Shown: in pieces, positions 8,046-15,761 of the stretch
Layout: the number at the start of each line of letters is the position of its first letter
How positions within the stretch are numbered: position 1 is the stretch's first letter
Assembly (NCBI GenBank): GCA_903832635.1
Contig: CAILCF010000002.1
Coordinates: 71,665 to 135,664 of the forward strand
Origin: an uncultured bacterium
GTDB taxonomy: Bacteria > Patescibacteriota > Saccharimonadia > Saccharimonadales > Saccharimonadaceae
Length of the DNA stretch: 64,000 nucleotides
Direction: 5' to 3'
Position numbers and translations under genes: made by a program
The notes under the pieces: generated by a model
The model's input: the letters and a program-made list of their open reading frames with translations, nothing else
Database searches by the model: none
What the model was told of the DNA's origin: nothing

Positions 8046-8054
8046 GCATCTATT

Positions 8055-8906
8055 ATGATAAAAAAAACACTGACAAATATTTGGAATGAATTTGTTTTTG
8101 GCAGTCATTTGGTTGCCCTGGGTGATGTACTCGCATTGTATGCTATGTCGGTGATTTTAAATATTAATGTCACGATTAGTTTTTTTATAGTGGTATATCT
8201 TTCGATTCTGGCAATCAACTTTTTTAACAGGTACGAGGATGCGGATATGGATGCCACAACAAATGCCGAAAGGTCAAAATCAGTCAAAAGGTATTTTCGT
8301 TTTACGCCGTATATCATGGTAATTTTAACTGTAATACCTGTTGGCATAACAACATATTATGCGCCAATTAGCGCAATAGTTTTTATGTTGTTTTTGTTTG
8401 GGCTTGGGATTATCTATTCAATATTTTTAAAAAATGTTACAAAACAAATCTTAGGATTCAAAGATATAATGACCGCGTTACCTTATGCGTTGCTGGTGAT
8501 TTTTATGGCATTATATTACGAAACCCCAATAACTTTCGCGGTAGTTTTAATAACAATATTCTATTTTATTAGAATGTTTATCAACACAACCTTTTTTGAT
8601 ATCAAAGACATAAAGTCCGATAAAAATGCGGGGCTAAGGACGCTACCTGTTATTCTGGGTAAAAACAAAACAAAACAAGTCCTCATGATTCTTAACTTTC
8701 TTTCTGCGATTCCAATATTAATTGGTATATATCTGAACGTGTTGCCGCCATATTCAATCGCATTATTGGTCACAATGATTTACGCGTTATTGTATCTAAG
8801 TAAACGCAAGCTGTTCACGAATCAAACTACGCTTTATAATGTAGTCGTGGACGGCGAATTTATTTTGTGGTTGCCATATTTAGTGATTGGAAAAATTTTG
8901 TTATGA
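8055..8906 (+). CDS. UbiA-family prenyltransferase, copy 2
   Basis: A 283-aa membrane prenyltransferase, strongly similar along its whole length to 1318-2172. It keeps both diphosphate-binding acidic motifs (NRYEDADMD and DIKDIKSDKNAGLRTLP) and the multi-helix hydrophobic profile. Its stop overlaps the ATG of the A-type methyltransferase (ATGA), as in copy 1. Most differences between the copies are synonymous or conservative, so both were under selection after the duplication. This copy heads the intact version of the cassette. Confidence 0.85.
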   Translation: MIKKTLTNIWNEFVFGSHLVALGDVLALYAMSVILNINVTISFFIVVYLSILAINFFNRYEDADMDATTNAERSKSVKRYFRFTPYIMVILTVIPVGITTYYAPISAIVFMLFLFGLGIIYSIFLKNVTKQILGFKDIMTALPYALLVIFMALYYETPITFAVVLITIFYFIRMFINTTFFDIKDIKSDKNAGLRTLPVILGKNKTKQVLMILNFLSAIPILIGIYLNVLPPYSIALLVTMIYALLYLSKRKLFTNQTTLYNVVVDGEFILWLPYLVIGKILL

Positions 8907-9751
8907 ACGAAGATGTTAATGCAAAAATAGAAAAATATTATGACGATAGCACTTTCTTTTACCGATATTTATGGGGCAACAAAAAAAATCTAGCAATGCA
9001 TTTTGGGTTTTGGGATAAAGACACTAAAAACCTAAACGACTCTTTGATAAACGAGAATAGGTATGTCGCAAAGGCTTTAGAAATAAAAAAGGGCGAGAAA
9101 GTTTTGGATGCTGGCTGTGGTGTCGGCGGGACTGCAATTTGGATTGCTGAAAATTACGGCTCTGACGTTACTGGCATAACGATTACAGGAAAGCACATAT
9201 CATTAGCAAAAAAATATGCTAAAGAGCGTGAGGTTTCGGATTTAACGAAGTTCGAACAGCGTGATTTTTGTGATACTGGATTACCATCTGAATCATTTGA
9301 TAAAATCTACAGCATAGAAAGTGCATGCCACGCCATTGATAAAAAGGTTTTTTTGAAAGAGATGTTCAGGCTGTTAAAAAAAAGCGGAAAACTTACAGTA
9401 TGCGATGGGTTTTTGGTAAAAGAAAACCTTACTAAAAAAGAAACTAAATACTATAACGATTTGTGTGTTGGCTGGGCTTTACCAAACCTATCATCATATA
9501 CAAAATTCGAATCTGACTTGGATGAGTTAGGTTTTAGAAACATAAAGTCTCAAGTCGCTACAGAGAAAGTAATCAAATCTTCCGACGATATGTATAAATC
9601 ATCAAAATTTATTCATCCAGTGTTAGTATTGTTAGAGAAGATGCGATTAACATCAAAGACGAATGTTTTAGCTGAGGTTGCATGCCAGGCACAATACCAT
9701 ATTTTTAAAGATAAAACGGCAGTTTATGGGATTTTTACCGCAGAGAAATAA
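8903..9751 (+). CDS. SAM-dependent methyltransferase, A type
   Basis: A 282-aa class I methyltransferase with SAM motif LDAGCGVGGTA (about 62-72) and the family's NLAMHFGFWD segment. The ATG at 8903 is chosen because it overlaps the UbiA stop; the frame also opens at 8867 inside UbiA. It is related to, but clearly distinct from, the B-type enzymes at 2169 and 9764. The C-terminal third differs most, which suggests a different substrate or methylation position. It has no counterpart in cassette 1, where the B-type gene occupies the coupled position. Confidence 0.85.
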   Translation: MNEDVNAKIEKYYDDSTFFYRYLWGNKKNLAMHFGFWDKDTKNLNDSLINENRYVAKALEIKKGEKVLDAGCGVGGTAIWIAENYGSDVTGITITGKHISLAKKYAKEREVSDLTKFEQRDFCDTGLPSESFDKIYSIESACHAIDKKVFLKEMFRLLKKSGKLTVCDGFLVKENLTKKETKYYNDLCVGWALPNLSSYTKFESDLDELGFRNIKSQVATEKVIKSSDDMYKSSKFIHPVLVLLEKMRLTSKTNVLAEVACQAQYHIFKDKTAVYGIFTAEK

Positions 9752-9763
9752 TTAGAGGATTAT

Positions 9764-10618
9764 ATGGACAAAGATCACAAATCAAAAATTAGACGATATT
9801 ACGACGATAGCCAGATGCTATACAGGCTATTTTGGATGAACAAAAGAAACCTAGCCATGCACTATGGATTATGGGATGTTGATACGAAGAACCTACACGA
9901 AGCCTTGATCAATGAAAACGAATATATTGGTCGTGACTTGGATGTGCAAAAAAACGATATAGTTTTAGATGCGGGATGCGGAGTTGGGGGGACTTCAATA
10001 TGGATGACTGAAAAATACGGAGCTAAGGTCGTTGGAATAAACATCGTAGAAAAACAAGTTAATTTGGCAAACAAGTATGCTAAAGGGAGAAAGGCAGACA
10101 ATCTGGTCAGTTTTGTGTTAGGGGATTATTGTAAGACCCAATTCCCCGACAGCTCATTCGATAAAATTTTTGCCGTTGAAAGTGTCTGTCATACAGGGGA
10201 CAAAGAAGCCTTTGTGATGGAATTATATCGCTTGCTTAAGCCTGGAGGTAAGTTTTGCATTTATGATTATTTTGTAAATAAACTTAACAACGAGGTTGAT
10301 AAAAGAAATTACGAGACATTTTGTAATGGATGGGCTATGTCAAATCTTGCAAAGAAAAATGTATTTGAACAATATTTATCAAGAAACAAATTCAATAACA
10401 TACGTTTTGCCGACATGACATCTAAAGCTTTGAAATCTTCGAAACGAATACGAAACGAATCAAGTGCCTGGCTTTGGGTCGACAAGACGTTAAATGTCTT
10501 TAAAATTGTTTCCGATGAAAACGTAATTAGTACAAAAGCATCTGTTGTACAATATGATCTTTTCAAAGATGGTGCATGTTATTACGGGTCATTTTATGCG
10601 GAAAAACCGAAGAGTTAA
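9764..10618 (+). CDS. SAM-dependent methyltransferase, B type, copy 2
   Basis: A 284-aa class I methyltransferase, the close paralogue of 2169-3023. It has SAM motif LDAGCGVGGTS, then GDYCKTQFPDSSFDKIF and a shared C-terminal segment (WLWVDKTLN). It follows the A-type gene by 12 nt with an AGAGGA ribosome site. Two successive methylations of one prenylated product by A and B enzymes would explain the tandem; this is inferred from gene order only. Confidence 0.85.
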   Translation: MDKDHKSKIRRYYDDSQMLYRLFWMNKRNLAMHYGLWDVDTKNLHEALINENEYIGRDLDVQKNDIVLDAGCGVGGTSIWMTEKYGAKVVGINIVEKQVNLANKYAKGRKADNLVSFVLGDYCKTQFPDSSFDKIFAVESVCHTGDKEAFVMELYRLLKPGGKFCIYDYFVNKLNNEVDKRNYETFCNGWAMSNLAKKNVFEQYLSRNKFNNIRFADMTSKALKSSKRIRNESSAWLWVDKTLNVFKIVSDENVISTKASVVQYDLFKDGACYYGSFYAEKPKS

Positions 10619-10652
10619 TAAATAGTTATGATAGGTGGGGTATTATAGCCGA

Positions 10653-12809
10653 ATGGATACAGACCTGCTAATCCAAACAATTATGACAATATCTATTGTT
10701 GTTTTTGGTTTGGTTATTTCATTTTTAATATTTTCAGCGAATTGGAAATCAGTTGCTAACCGTTGGTTACTTTTAGGAATAATTTGTAGCATTTTATTTA
10801 TATCCTTCGACTATCTAACTGCGTATACCTCACAGCCATTTACGCTTTATTTTATCCGAGCTGCATTTGGTATCGCTCCTTTTCTACCATTTTCTTTATA
10901 TTTTTTCATTTTGAATTTTCCAGAAAAAAGTAAACAGAATTTTCTAATCACAAGTCTAGTAGTCGGTTATACGGCAGTGTCTGCGATCTTATCATTATTT
11001 ACCAATCTCGTTGTTGACAATACTCACAATGAAGGTTGGGGGACCCAGATTCATAGTGGCGGTTTTAGCCCTTACTACATTATTTTCTCAATCTTGATTG
11101 TCCTAATTATCCTATTCATAACCATAAAAAAGTATCATAAATCGGACAAATTAAACAAACAAAAAATCGGCTTGTTTATTTTCGGCGTTGCCGTATTTGC
11201 CCTTGCTGAATTGCTGTGCACTCTAATATTACCTTTGGTCAATTTAGAAAAATACAGTTATTTCGGCGACTACTCGATAATGATATTTTTCGGTTTTACA
11301 GCTTACGCAATAATTAAACACCATTTGTTTGACGTAAAGCTTGCGATCGTCAGAAGCGTAACCTATTCTCTTGTCCTGGCTACATTGGCTGGCATATATC
11401 TTGTTATCGCGTTTGTAGTATCGTCAGTATTTAATATTGGACAAACAAGCACGAGCCAGATAATCAGTGGAGTCTCAATCAGTTTAGTGTTGGCATTTGC
11501 ATTCCAACCATTAAAGCGATTTTTCGATCGTATTACCAACAAGGTTTTTTATAAAGACAACTATAGCACCGATGATTTCTTTGCTAAGCTGAACAAGACA
11601 TTATCGATCACAACTGATTTGCGTGGTTTGTTAGAACGTGTATCTTACGAAATTGGGACGACATTAAAGGCCGAACAAGCTTTCTTTTTTATCTTTACAA
11701 CCCCGGAGGGTAATTACATTTCTGCCGGAACACAGGGGCATAAATTGTTGCCAAAACATGACGCCGTTTTATTCGAACAAAAAACCCAAGGAAACGGACA
11801 TGTTTTTGAATCATCAATGTTTAAAGATAACGATCCGGTCAAACGGATGATGATAAGCCACCGAATTGAATTAGTGTTGCCACTGCTGCAAGATGACGCG
11901 GTCATCGGATATTTGTGCCTGGGTGAACATAAAACATCTGGCTATACTCATCGCGATATCAAAGCATTAAATACATTGTCCGATGAATTGGTTATTGCGG
12001 TTCAAAACGCGCTGTCAATTCATGAAATTCGCGAACTGAACGCTTCGTTGCAGCAAAAAATCGCCAATGCTACCAAAGAACTGCGGTCTAGTAACGCGGT
12101 CCTACGCCGACTTGACGAGATAAAGGATGAATTCATTAGTATGGCATCACATCAGCTGAGAACGCCGCTAACCAGCGTCAAAGGCTATATCAGCATGGTG
12201 GTCGAAGGCGATGCTGGTAAAATTACACCTTCGCAAAAGCAGTTATTAGACCAGGCATTTATGAGTAGTGAAAATATGGTTCATTTGATTAATGATTTCT
12301 TGAACGTATCCAGGTTGCAATCCGGTAAATTCGTTATCGATAAAACCCCGGTAGATTTGTCGGTTTTGGTAGATGAAGAGATGAACGGCCTGCGTCCAAA
12401 TGCAACCGCCAGGGGAATGAAACTTGTCTATAAAAAACCGAATAAATTCCCAATCGTTGAAATCGATGAAGGCAAATTCCGTCAAGTTGTTATGAATTTT
12501 GCCGATAACGCAATCTATTACTCGCACGAAAACTCGTCAATAATAGTCAGCCTAGGCGTTGAGGGAGATGAAATCGTATTCACAGTCAAAGATACTGGTA
12601 TCGGCGTACCAAAGGCTGAACAAGACAAATTATTTGCCAAATTCTATCGCGCAGCTAATGCAAAGGTCCAACGACCGGACGGCACTGGTGTCGGTATATT
12701 CTTGGCTAAAAAGGTGGTTGATGCCCATGGCGGTTCAATTATATTTGAATCCACCGAAGGCAAAGGCAGCACATTTGGTTTTCGGTTGCCACTTACGCCT
12801 AACAAATAG
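10653..12809 (+). CDS. 7TM-GAF sensor histidine kinase (intact)
   Basis: A 718-aa membrane sensor kinase. About seven or more hydrophobic helices (residues 5-290) form a 7TM-type sensor, followed by a GAF-like domain (about 325-455) and a short coiled coil. HisKA follows with the phospho-acceptor His500 in SHQLRTPL. The HATPase has the N box NFADNAIYYS, DTGIGVPK and GTGVGIFLAKK. ATG at 10653 matches the start of the truncated copy at 3057; a GTG at 10635 lies further upstream. No response regulator gene adjoins it. Sitting directly after prenyl-transfer and methylation genes, it may sense their lipid product, as ComP-type 7TM kinases sense prenylated or peptide signals. That is a hypothesis. 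Confidence 0.88.
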   Translation: MDTDLLIQTIMTISIVVFGLVISFLIFSANWKSVANRWLLLGIICSILFISFDYLTAYTSQPFTLYFIRAAFGIAPFLPFSLYFFILNFPEKSKQNFLITSLVVGYTAVSAILSLFTNLVVDNTHNEGWGTQIHSGGFSPYYIIFSILIVLIILFITIKKYHKSDKLNKQKIGLFIFGVAVFALAELLCTLILPLVNLEKYSYFGDYSIMIFFGFTAYAIIKHHLFDVKLAIVRSVTYSLVLATLAGIYLVIAFVVSSVFNIGQTSTSQIISGVSISLVLAFAFQPLKRFFDRITNKVFYKDNYSTDDFFAKLNKTLSITTDLRGLLERVSYEIGTTLKAEQAFFFIFTTPEGNYISAGTQGHKLLPKHDAVLFEQKTQGNGHVFESSMFKDNDPVKRMMISHRIELVLPLLQDDAVIGYLCLGEHKTSGYTHRDIKALNTLSDELVIAVQNALSIHEIRELNASLQQKIANATKELRSSNAVLRRLDEIKDEFISMASHQLRTPLTSVKGYISMVVEGDAGKITPSQKQLLDQAFMSSENMVHLINDFLNVSRLQSGKFVIDKTPVDLSVLVDEEMNGLRPNATARGMKLVYKKPNKFPIVEIDEGKFRQVVMNFADNAIYYSHENSSIIVSLGVEGDEIVFTVKDTGIGVPKAEQDKLFAKFYRAANAKVQRPDGTGVGIFLAKKVVDAHGGSIIFESTEGKGSTFGFRLPLTPNK

Positions 12810-12890
12810 TTCTCGTCGGGTTTCCAAGGTGGAACCTTTGATTATATGTCATCGTTATCTATTATTGCGCAATTAAGATAAAATATATAC

Positions 12891-13460
12891 ATGCCAACGA
12901 TAGATGTTAAATCAAACTTCGATTCACTCAAAAAGCCATCAGATTTGATGAGGTTTATGAACGATTATATAACTTATGGTTTTGTTGGTAAAAGTAGAAG
13001 AAAGTATGCATACGGCGATAAGGACTGGCAAAAAAACTGGCTTTCCGATTGCATAGTTCAGTTCGGCGACGAAATGCTTGAAACTAAAACTGGCACTTGC
13101 TGGGATCAGGTGGAATTAGAACGTAAATGGTTCAGCGAACATAATTATGAGTTTAAAACTATATTTTCTTGGTTTGAAATTGACGGACCGAACAACTATC
13201 CGACCCACACATTTTTAGCATATAAAAAAAATGACAAATGGTTTTGGTTTGAATATTCCTTTACTTCGTACAGAGGCATACACAAATATAATACAATCGA
13301 CGAATTAATCAACGACGTTAAAAATAAACAATTAATTTCTGCAATAAACTCGGGTGTTGCAAAACCAGAAGACGTGAATTTGATTAAAAGCTATATATAT
13401 ACAAAACCAAAATCAAACCTTGGCGTAGGTGAATTTATAGATTACGTACGGGGCTTGTAA
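12891..13460 (+). CDS. Transglutaminase-like (papain-fold) protein
   Basis: A 189-aa protein without a signal peptide. A Cys in KTGTCWDQVELE, a His in NYPTHTFLAY and an acidic residue in WFWFEYSF are ordered and spaced like the Cys-His-Asp/Glu triad of transglutaminase-like cysteine hydrolases. It starts a few nucleotides after an A/T-rich -10-like stretch and ends about 130 nt before the second RiPP precursor, on the same strand. It could be a peptidase or amide-transfer enzyme. A role in cutting the neighbouring leader peptide is possible but nothing here proves it. Confidence 0.55.
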   Translation: MPTIDVKSNFDSLKKPSDLMRFMNDYITYGFVGKSRRKYAYGDKDWQKNWLSDCIVQFGDEMLETKTGTCWDQVELERKWFSEHNYEFKTIFSWFEIDGPNNYPTHTFLAYKKNDKWFWFEYSFTSYRGIHKYNTIDELINDVKNKQLISAINSGVAKPEDVNLIKSYIYTKPKSNLGVGEFIDYVRGL

Positions 13461-13481
13461 TTTGATAACTAAGAAATATAT

Positions 13482-13510
13482 TTGACAGTATACACAACTT
13501 AATGTAGATG
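13482..13510 (+). promoter_or_regulatory. Possible promoter of RiPP operon 2
   Basis: A perfect TTGACA (13482-13487), a 17-bp spacer and TAGATG (13505-13510), about 80 nt upstream of the precursor start. The -10 is weak. Confidence 0.4.
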
Positions 13511-13591
13511 TTATTATTTATCATGAATGAGTAGAGAGACTTTCTCCTCATTTGTTCTTTAAAATGTCGATGTCGAAAGGAGGTGAGATTA

Positions 13592-13702
13592 ATGAAGATT
13601 ATAATCCCGACCAAAGCCGATCTGGAGAAGGTCGGCGGTAAGGTCGCTCTTACGCAGAATAGCGTAGGGGGCTGCGGCTGCACGAGTTGCGAGTGCAGGT
13701 AG
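13592..13702 (+). CDS. RiPP precursor peptide 2 (C-terminal Cys cluster)
   Basis: A 36-residue peptide behind a textbook ribosome site (GAAAGGAGGTGAGATTA before ATG), the same style as the other RiPP precursor. The N-terminal 26 residues (MKIIIPTKADLEKVGGKVAL and on) form a Lys-rich leader. The last nine residues, CGCTSCECR, contain four Cys (28, 30, 33, 35). A strong hairpin and then a radical SAM/SPASM gene follow at once. A thioether-bridged product or a metal/cluster-binding peptide would both fit the Cys density. It does not match a precursor class I can name. Confidence 0.75.
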   Translation: MKIIIPTKADLEKVGGKVALTQNSVGGCGCTSCECR

Positions 13703-13710
13703 TAGTTACA

Positions 13711-13742
13711 GCACTGGTGGCGGAGAAATCCGCCACCAGTGC
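13711..13742 (+). other. Intercistronic hairpin in RiPP operon 2
   Basis: A perfect 14-bp stem (GCACTGGTGGCGGA with its complement) closed by a GAAA tetraloop, between the precursor and radical SAM genes. There is no U-tract, so it probably lets some transcription through and/or protects the precursor mRNA, making more peptide than enzyme. That is the usual economy of RiPP operons. Confidence 0.7.
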
Positions 13743-13766
13743 AATATCCTAAGATTTGAGGTGAAC

Positions 13767-15110
13767 ATGCCCAAGCTATCTCGCTTCGTTCACGTCTTTG
13801 ATGGTGGCAATATGCGCAAGCACTTTGCCCTCTATCATTCCGTGAAACTGTCCCCGATTTTCCTAGAGCGCGGAACGCTCGGGATTATCAACAAGCTACA
13901 AGAAGGACTAGAGCTTTATAACCTCTCAAGCGAAGAAGTGTCGTTTGTCAAACAACTTACGGAGCTCGGCTTCGTAGTTAATTCTTACTCGGCCGAAAAT
14001 GACCTTAAAGAAGTTGTAGAAGGATTTCGACCCAGACTGTCAACAATGTACCTGGTCGTTACCGACAGGTGCAACCTGGGATGCAAATACTGCTTTATCG
14101 AAGCGGGTTTTCCTCAAGACTATGTCTGCAATGACATGACTTGGGAGATTGCAAAAGCAGGAATTGACATCTTCCGGGAGCAACGAGACAAAAGCATCGG
14201 AGACTGTCAGATCTGGTTTTACGGCGGAGAACCGCTTTTGATGAGCGATCTTCTGTTCCAATGCCTAGACTATATTGCCGAAAGTGATCCGGATGTCACG
14301 CCGGTTATGGTGTGTAACGGGACGCTTATATCAGCAAATATGGCCAAAAGGCTCTCAAGATACCCGCAATTTCAGCTGACAGTTTCTCTTGATGGACCGG
14401 CTGGCATGCACGACCAGATGCGCATCTTCAAATCAGGACACAAAAGCCACGCTAGCGTAATGAGGGGTGTGAATAACCTCAAAGATGCTGGTGTGGAGTT
14501 TGCAGTGTCTTGTACTTTGAGTGAGCACAACGTCAATCATGTTGTTGAAGTCGCCGAGTGGATAGCTGGGGAAACCGGGTCTAGTTCGATCGGAATGAAC
14601 CTGCTGGTTGATACACCGAAGGAGTTCGTCAAGGAAGAGTACATCAGGAAGGCCAACAATGGTCTGATCGATTTCTTCAAGATCGCACGCGACAAGGAGA
14701 TCTTCGAAAATCGCATACTCAGAAAGGTAAACGCATTTGTTAGTGGCAAGCCACGTTGGCATGACTGCGCAGCGTGCGGAAGTCAAATTGTCATATCTCC
14801 CATCGGAGAAATTGGCATTTGTCACGAGGGGCTTGGCGAACGAAACACTTTCATCGGATCCGTTTTCAAACCCTTCGACTTTCAGGACGACCCTCGAATC
14901 AGAGAGTGGTGTAGAAGATCACCGGCCTCAATGGTCGATTGTCACGCATGTGACGCACTAGGTATTTGCGGCGGCGGCTGCCCATACGGCTCAATGCTGA
15001 AGCATGGGAGTATGTGGTCGATTGACGATAGATTCTGCATCCACTCCAAAGAGACACTTGAGTGGCTCATTTGGGATCTCTACGAGAAAGTAACGACATC
15101 AACTGTCTGA
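13767..15110 (+). CDS. Radical SAM/SPASM peptide maturase with N-terminal recognition-like domain
   Basis: A 447-aa enzyme. Residues about 1-85 resemble a small winged-helix leader-binding region. The radical SAM core has C102-x3-C106-x2-C109 (DRCNLGCKYCF) and YGGEPLL. The C-terminal SPASM region carries Cys pairs (HDCAACGSQ, GICHEG, DCHACDALGICGGGC, FCIHS) for auxiliary clusters. ATG at 13767 has GAGGTG five bases upstream; a GTG at 13761 is the alternative. G+C is higher than in the surroundings. It differs from the 6533-7846 enzyme in domain order (recognition domain N-terminal rather than C-terminal), so the two RiPP loci are not simple duplicates. The likely substrate is the 36-aa peptide just upstream. 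Confidence 0.85.
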   Translation: MPKLSRFVHVFDGGNMRKHFALYHSVKLSPIFLERGTLGIINKLQEGLELYNLSSEEVSFVKQLTELGFVVNSYSAENDLKEVVEGFRPRLSTMYLVVTDRCNLGCKYCFIEAGFPQDYVCNDMTWEIAKAGIDIFREQRDKSIGDCQIWFYGGEPLLMSDLLFQCLDYIAESDPDVTPVMVCNGTLISANMAKRLSRYPQFQLTVSLDGPAGMHDQMRIFKSGHKSHASVMRGVNNLKDAGVEFAVSCTLSEHNVNHVVEVAEWIAGETGSSSIGMNLLVDTPKEFVKEEYIRKANNGLIDFFKIARDKEIFENRILRKVNAFVSGKPRWHDCAACGSQIVISPIGEIGICHEGLGERNTFIGSVFKPFDFQDDPRIREWCRRSPASMVDCHACDALGICGGGCPYGSMLKHGSMWSIDDRFCIHSKETLEWLIWDLYEKVTTSTV

Positions 15111-15159
15111 AAGAGCGAGCAGCTCTTTTCGACAATTATCAACGAGCTCAAGCTCGTCC

Positions 15160-15225
15160 AGCTCCACCAGCATCCGCTGAGCAGAAGGCTCGCGTCGATG
15201 TGACGTGGAGCTTTTTGCTTTTTAT
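15160..15225 (+). terminator. Terminator of RiPP operon 2
   Basis: AGCTCCAC (15160-15167) pairs with GTGGAGCT (15205-15212) and is followed by TTTTGCTTTTTATT. Two smaller hairpins (CAGC/GCTG and GAGC/GCTC) lie inside the loop, and another perfect hairpin (ACGAGCT/AGCTCGT, 15142-15157) comes just before. The rest of the gap up to 15427 shows no convincing gene. A weak TCCAAGG/CCCTGGA-type hairpin near 15401-15422 may end the opposite-strand gene. Confidence 0.7.
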
Positions 15226-15427
15226 TGATTAAAAGTTGCTAAGTACGTCTACTAGCCCTAGCTCATATAGCTGGTTATACATACGCATCAAACTTGCCCA
15301 TAAAGTGTTACACCTAGAGTCATCTAGGCTTACACAATATACTTTAATAAAAAATACGAACACATATACTCGCATCACCGTCTTAAATATCTTACACCCC
15401 CAATCCAGGGTGGAACCTTGGAAGGGT

Positions 15428-15649
15428 TTAACCGCCAGTGACAATTTTAATTATCTCGACGATTATTACTATTACAAAAACAACAACACCCGATATTAAT
15501 AAGATTGGTTTGGCGATTTTTTTATGATCAAACCACCATTGGGCGGGTTTGTTTCGGTTAACGGCTGAAATCTTAGTTATCACCGGTTTTGTCATTGCCG
15601 CGTCGACACCGGTATAAACTTTGTTTCGCTTCTTTTTATGCTTTGCCAT
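15428..15649 (-). CDS. Small basic single-pass membrane protein
   Basis: 73 residues. A strongly basic N-terminal half (MAKHKKKRNK) comes first, and a WWFDHKKIAKP motif leads into one hydrophobic helix (about residues 48-68). TATAAT lies 10 nt upstream of the ATG on the minus strand, the short-leader layout seen in core genes of this window. The function is unknown. A cytoplasm-facing basic tail with a single anchor would fit a small structural or nucleic-acid-tethering role, but that is only a guess. Confidence 0.6.
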   Translation of the reverse strand: MAKHKKKRNKVYTGVDAAMTKPVITKISAVNRNKPAQWWFDHKKIAKPILLISGVVVFVIVIIVEIIKIVTGG

Positions 15650-15678
15650 GATACATACGATTATATCAGATTACAAAA

Positions 15679-15702
15679 TACCCCCGCTTTTAAACGGGGG
15701 TA
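15679..15702 (-). terminator. Terminator of the DUF11 surface-protein gene
   Basis: An 8-bp stem (TACCCCCG/CGGGGGTA) with loop CTTTTAAA, followed on the minus strand by TTTTGT. It lies about 60 nt after the stop of the gene at 15762. Confidence 0.65.
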
Positions 15703-15761
15703 ATTGTTTGTCTGAATCGCTTCAGATTTTAGAGCGGTCAGACTCGTGGAAAAGGTTTAAC

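Noticed and set aside
1267..12809. ComQXPA-like quorum sensing (prenylated peptide with ComP kinase)
   Set aside because: No ComX-like Trp-containing peptide or ComQ active site is seen beside the kinases, and the prenyl enzyme is UbiA, not ComQ. Kept only as a loose analogy.
15236..15499. 87-codon frame on the plus strand after RiPP operon 2
   Set aside because: The sequence is low-complexity (Ser/Thr/Tyr/Asn), it overlaps a better minus-strand gene, and there is no ribosome site or promoter.
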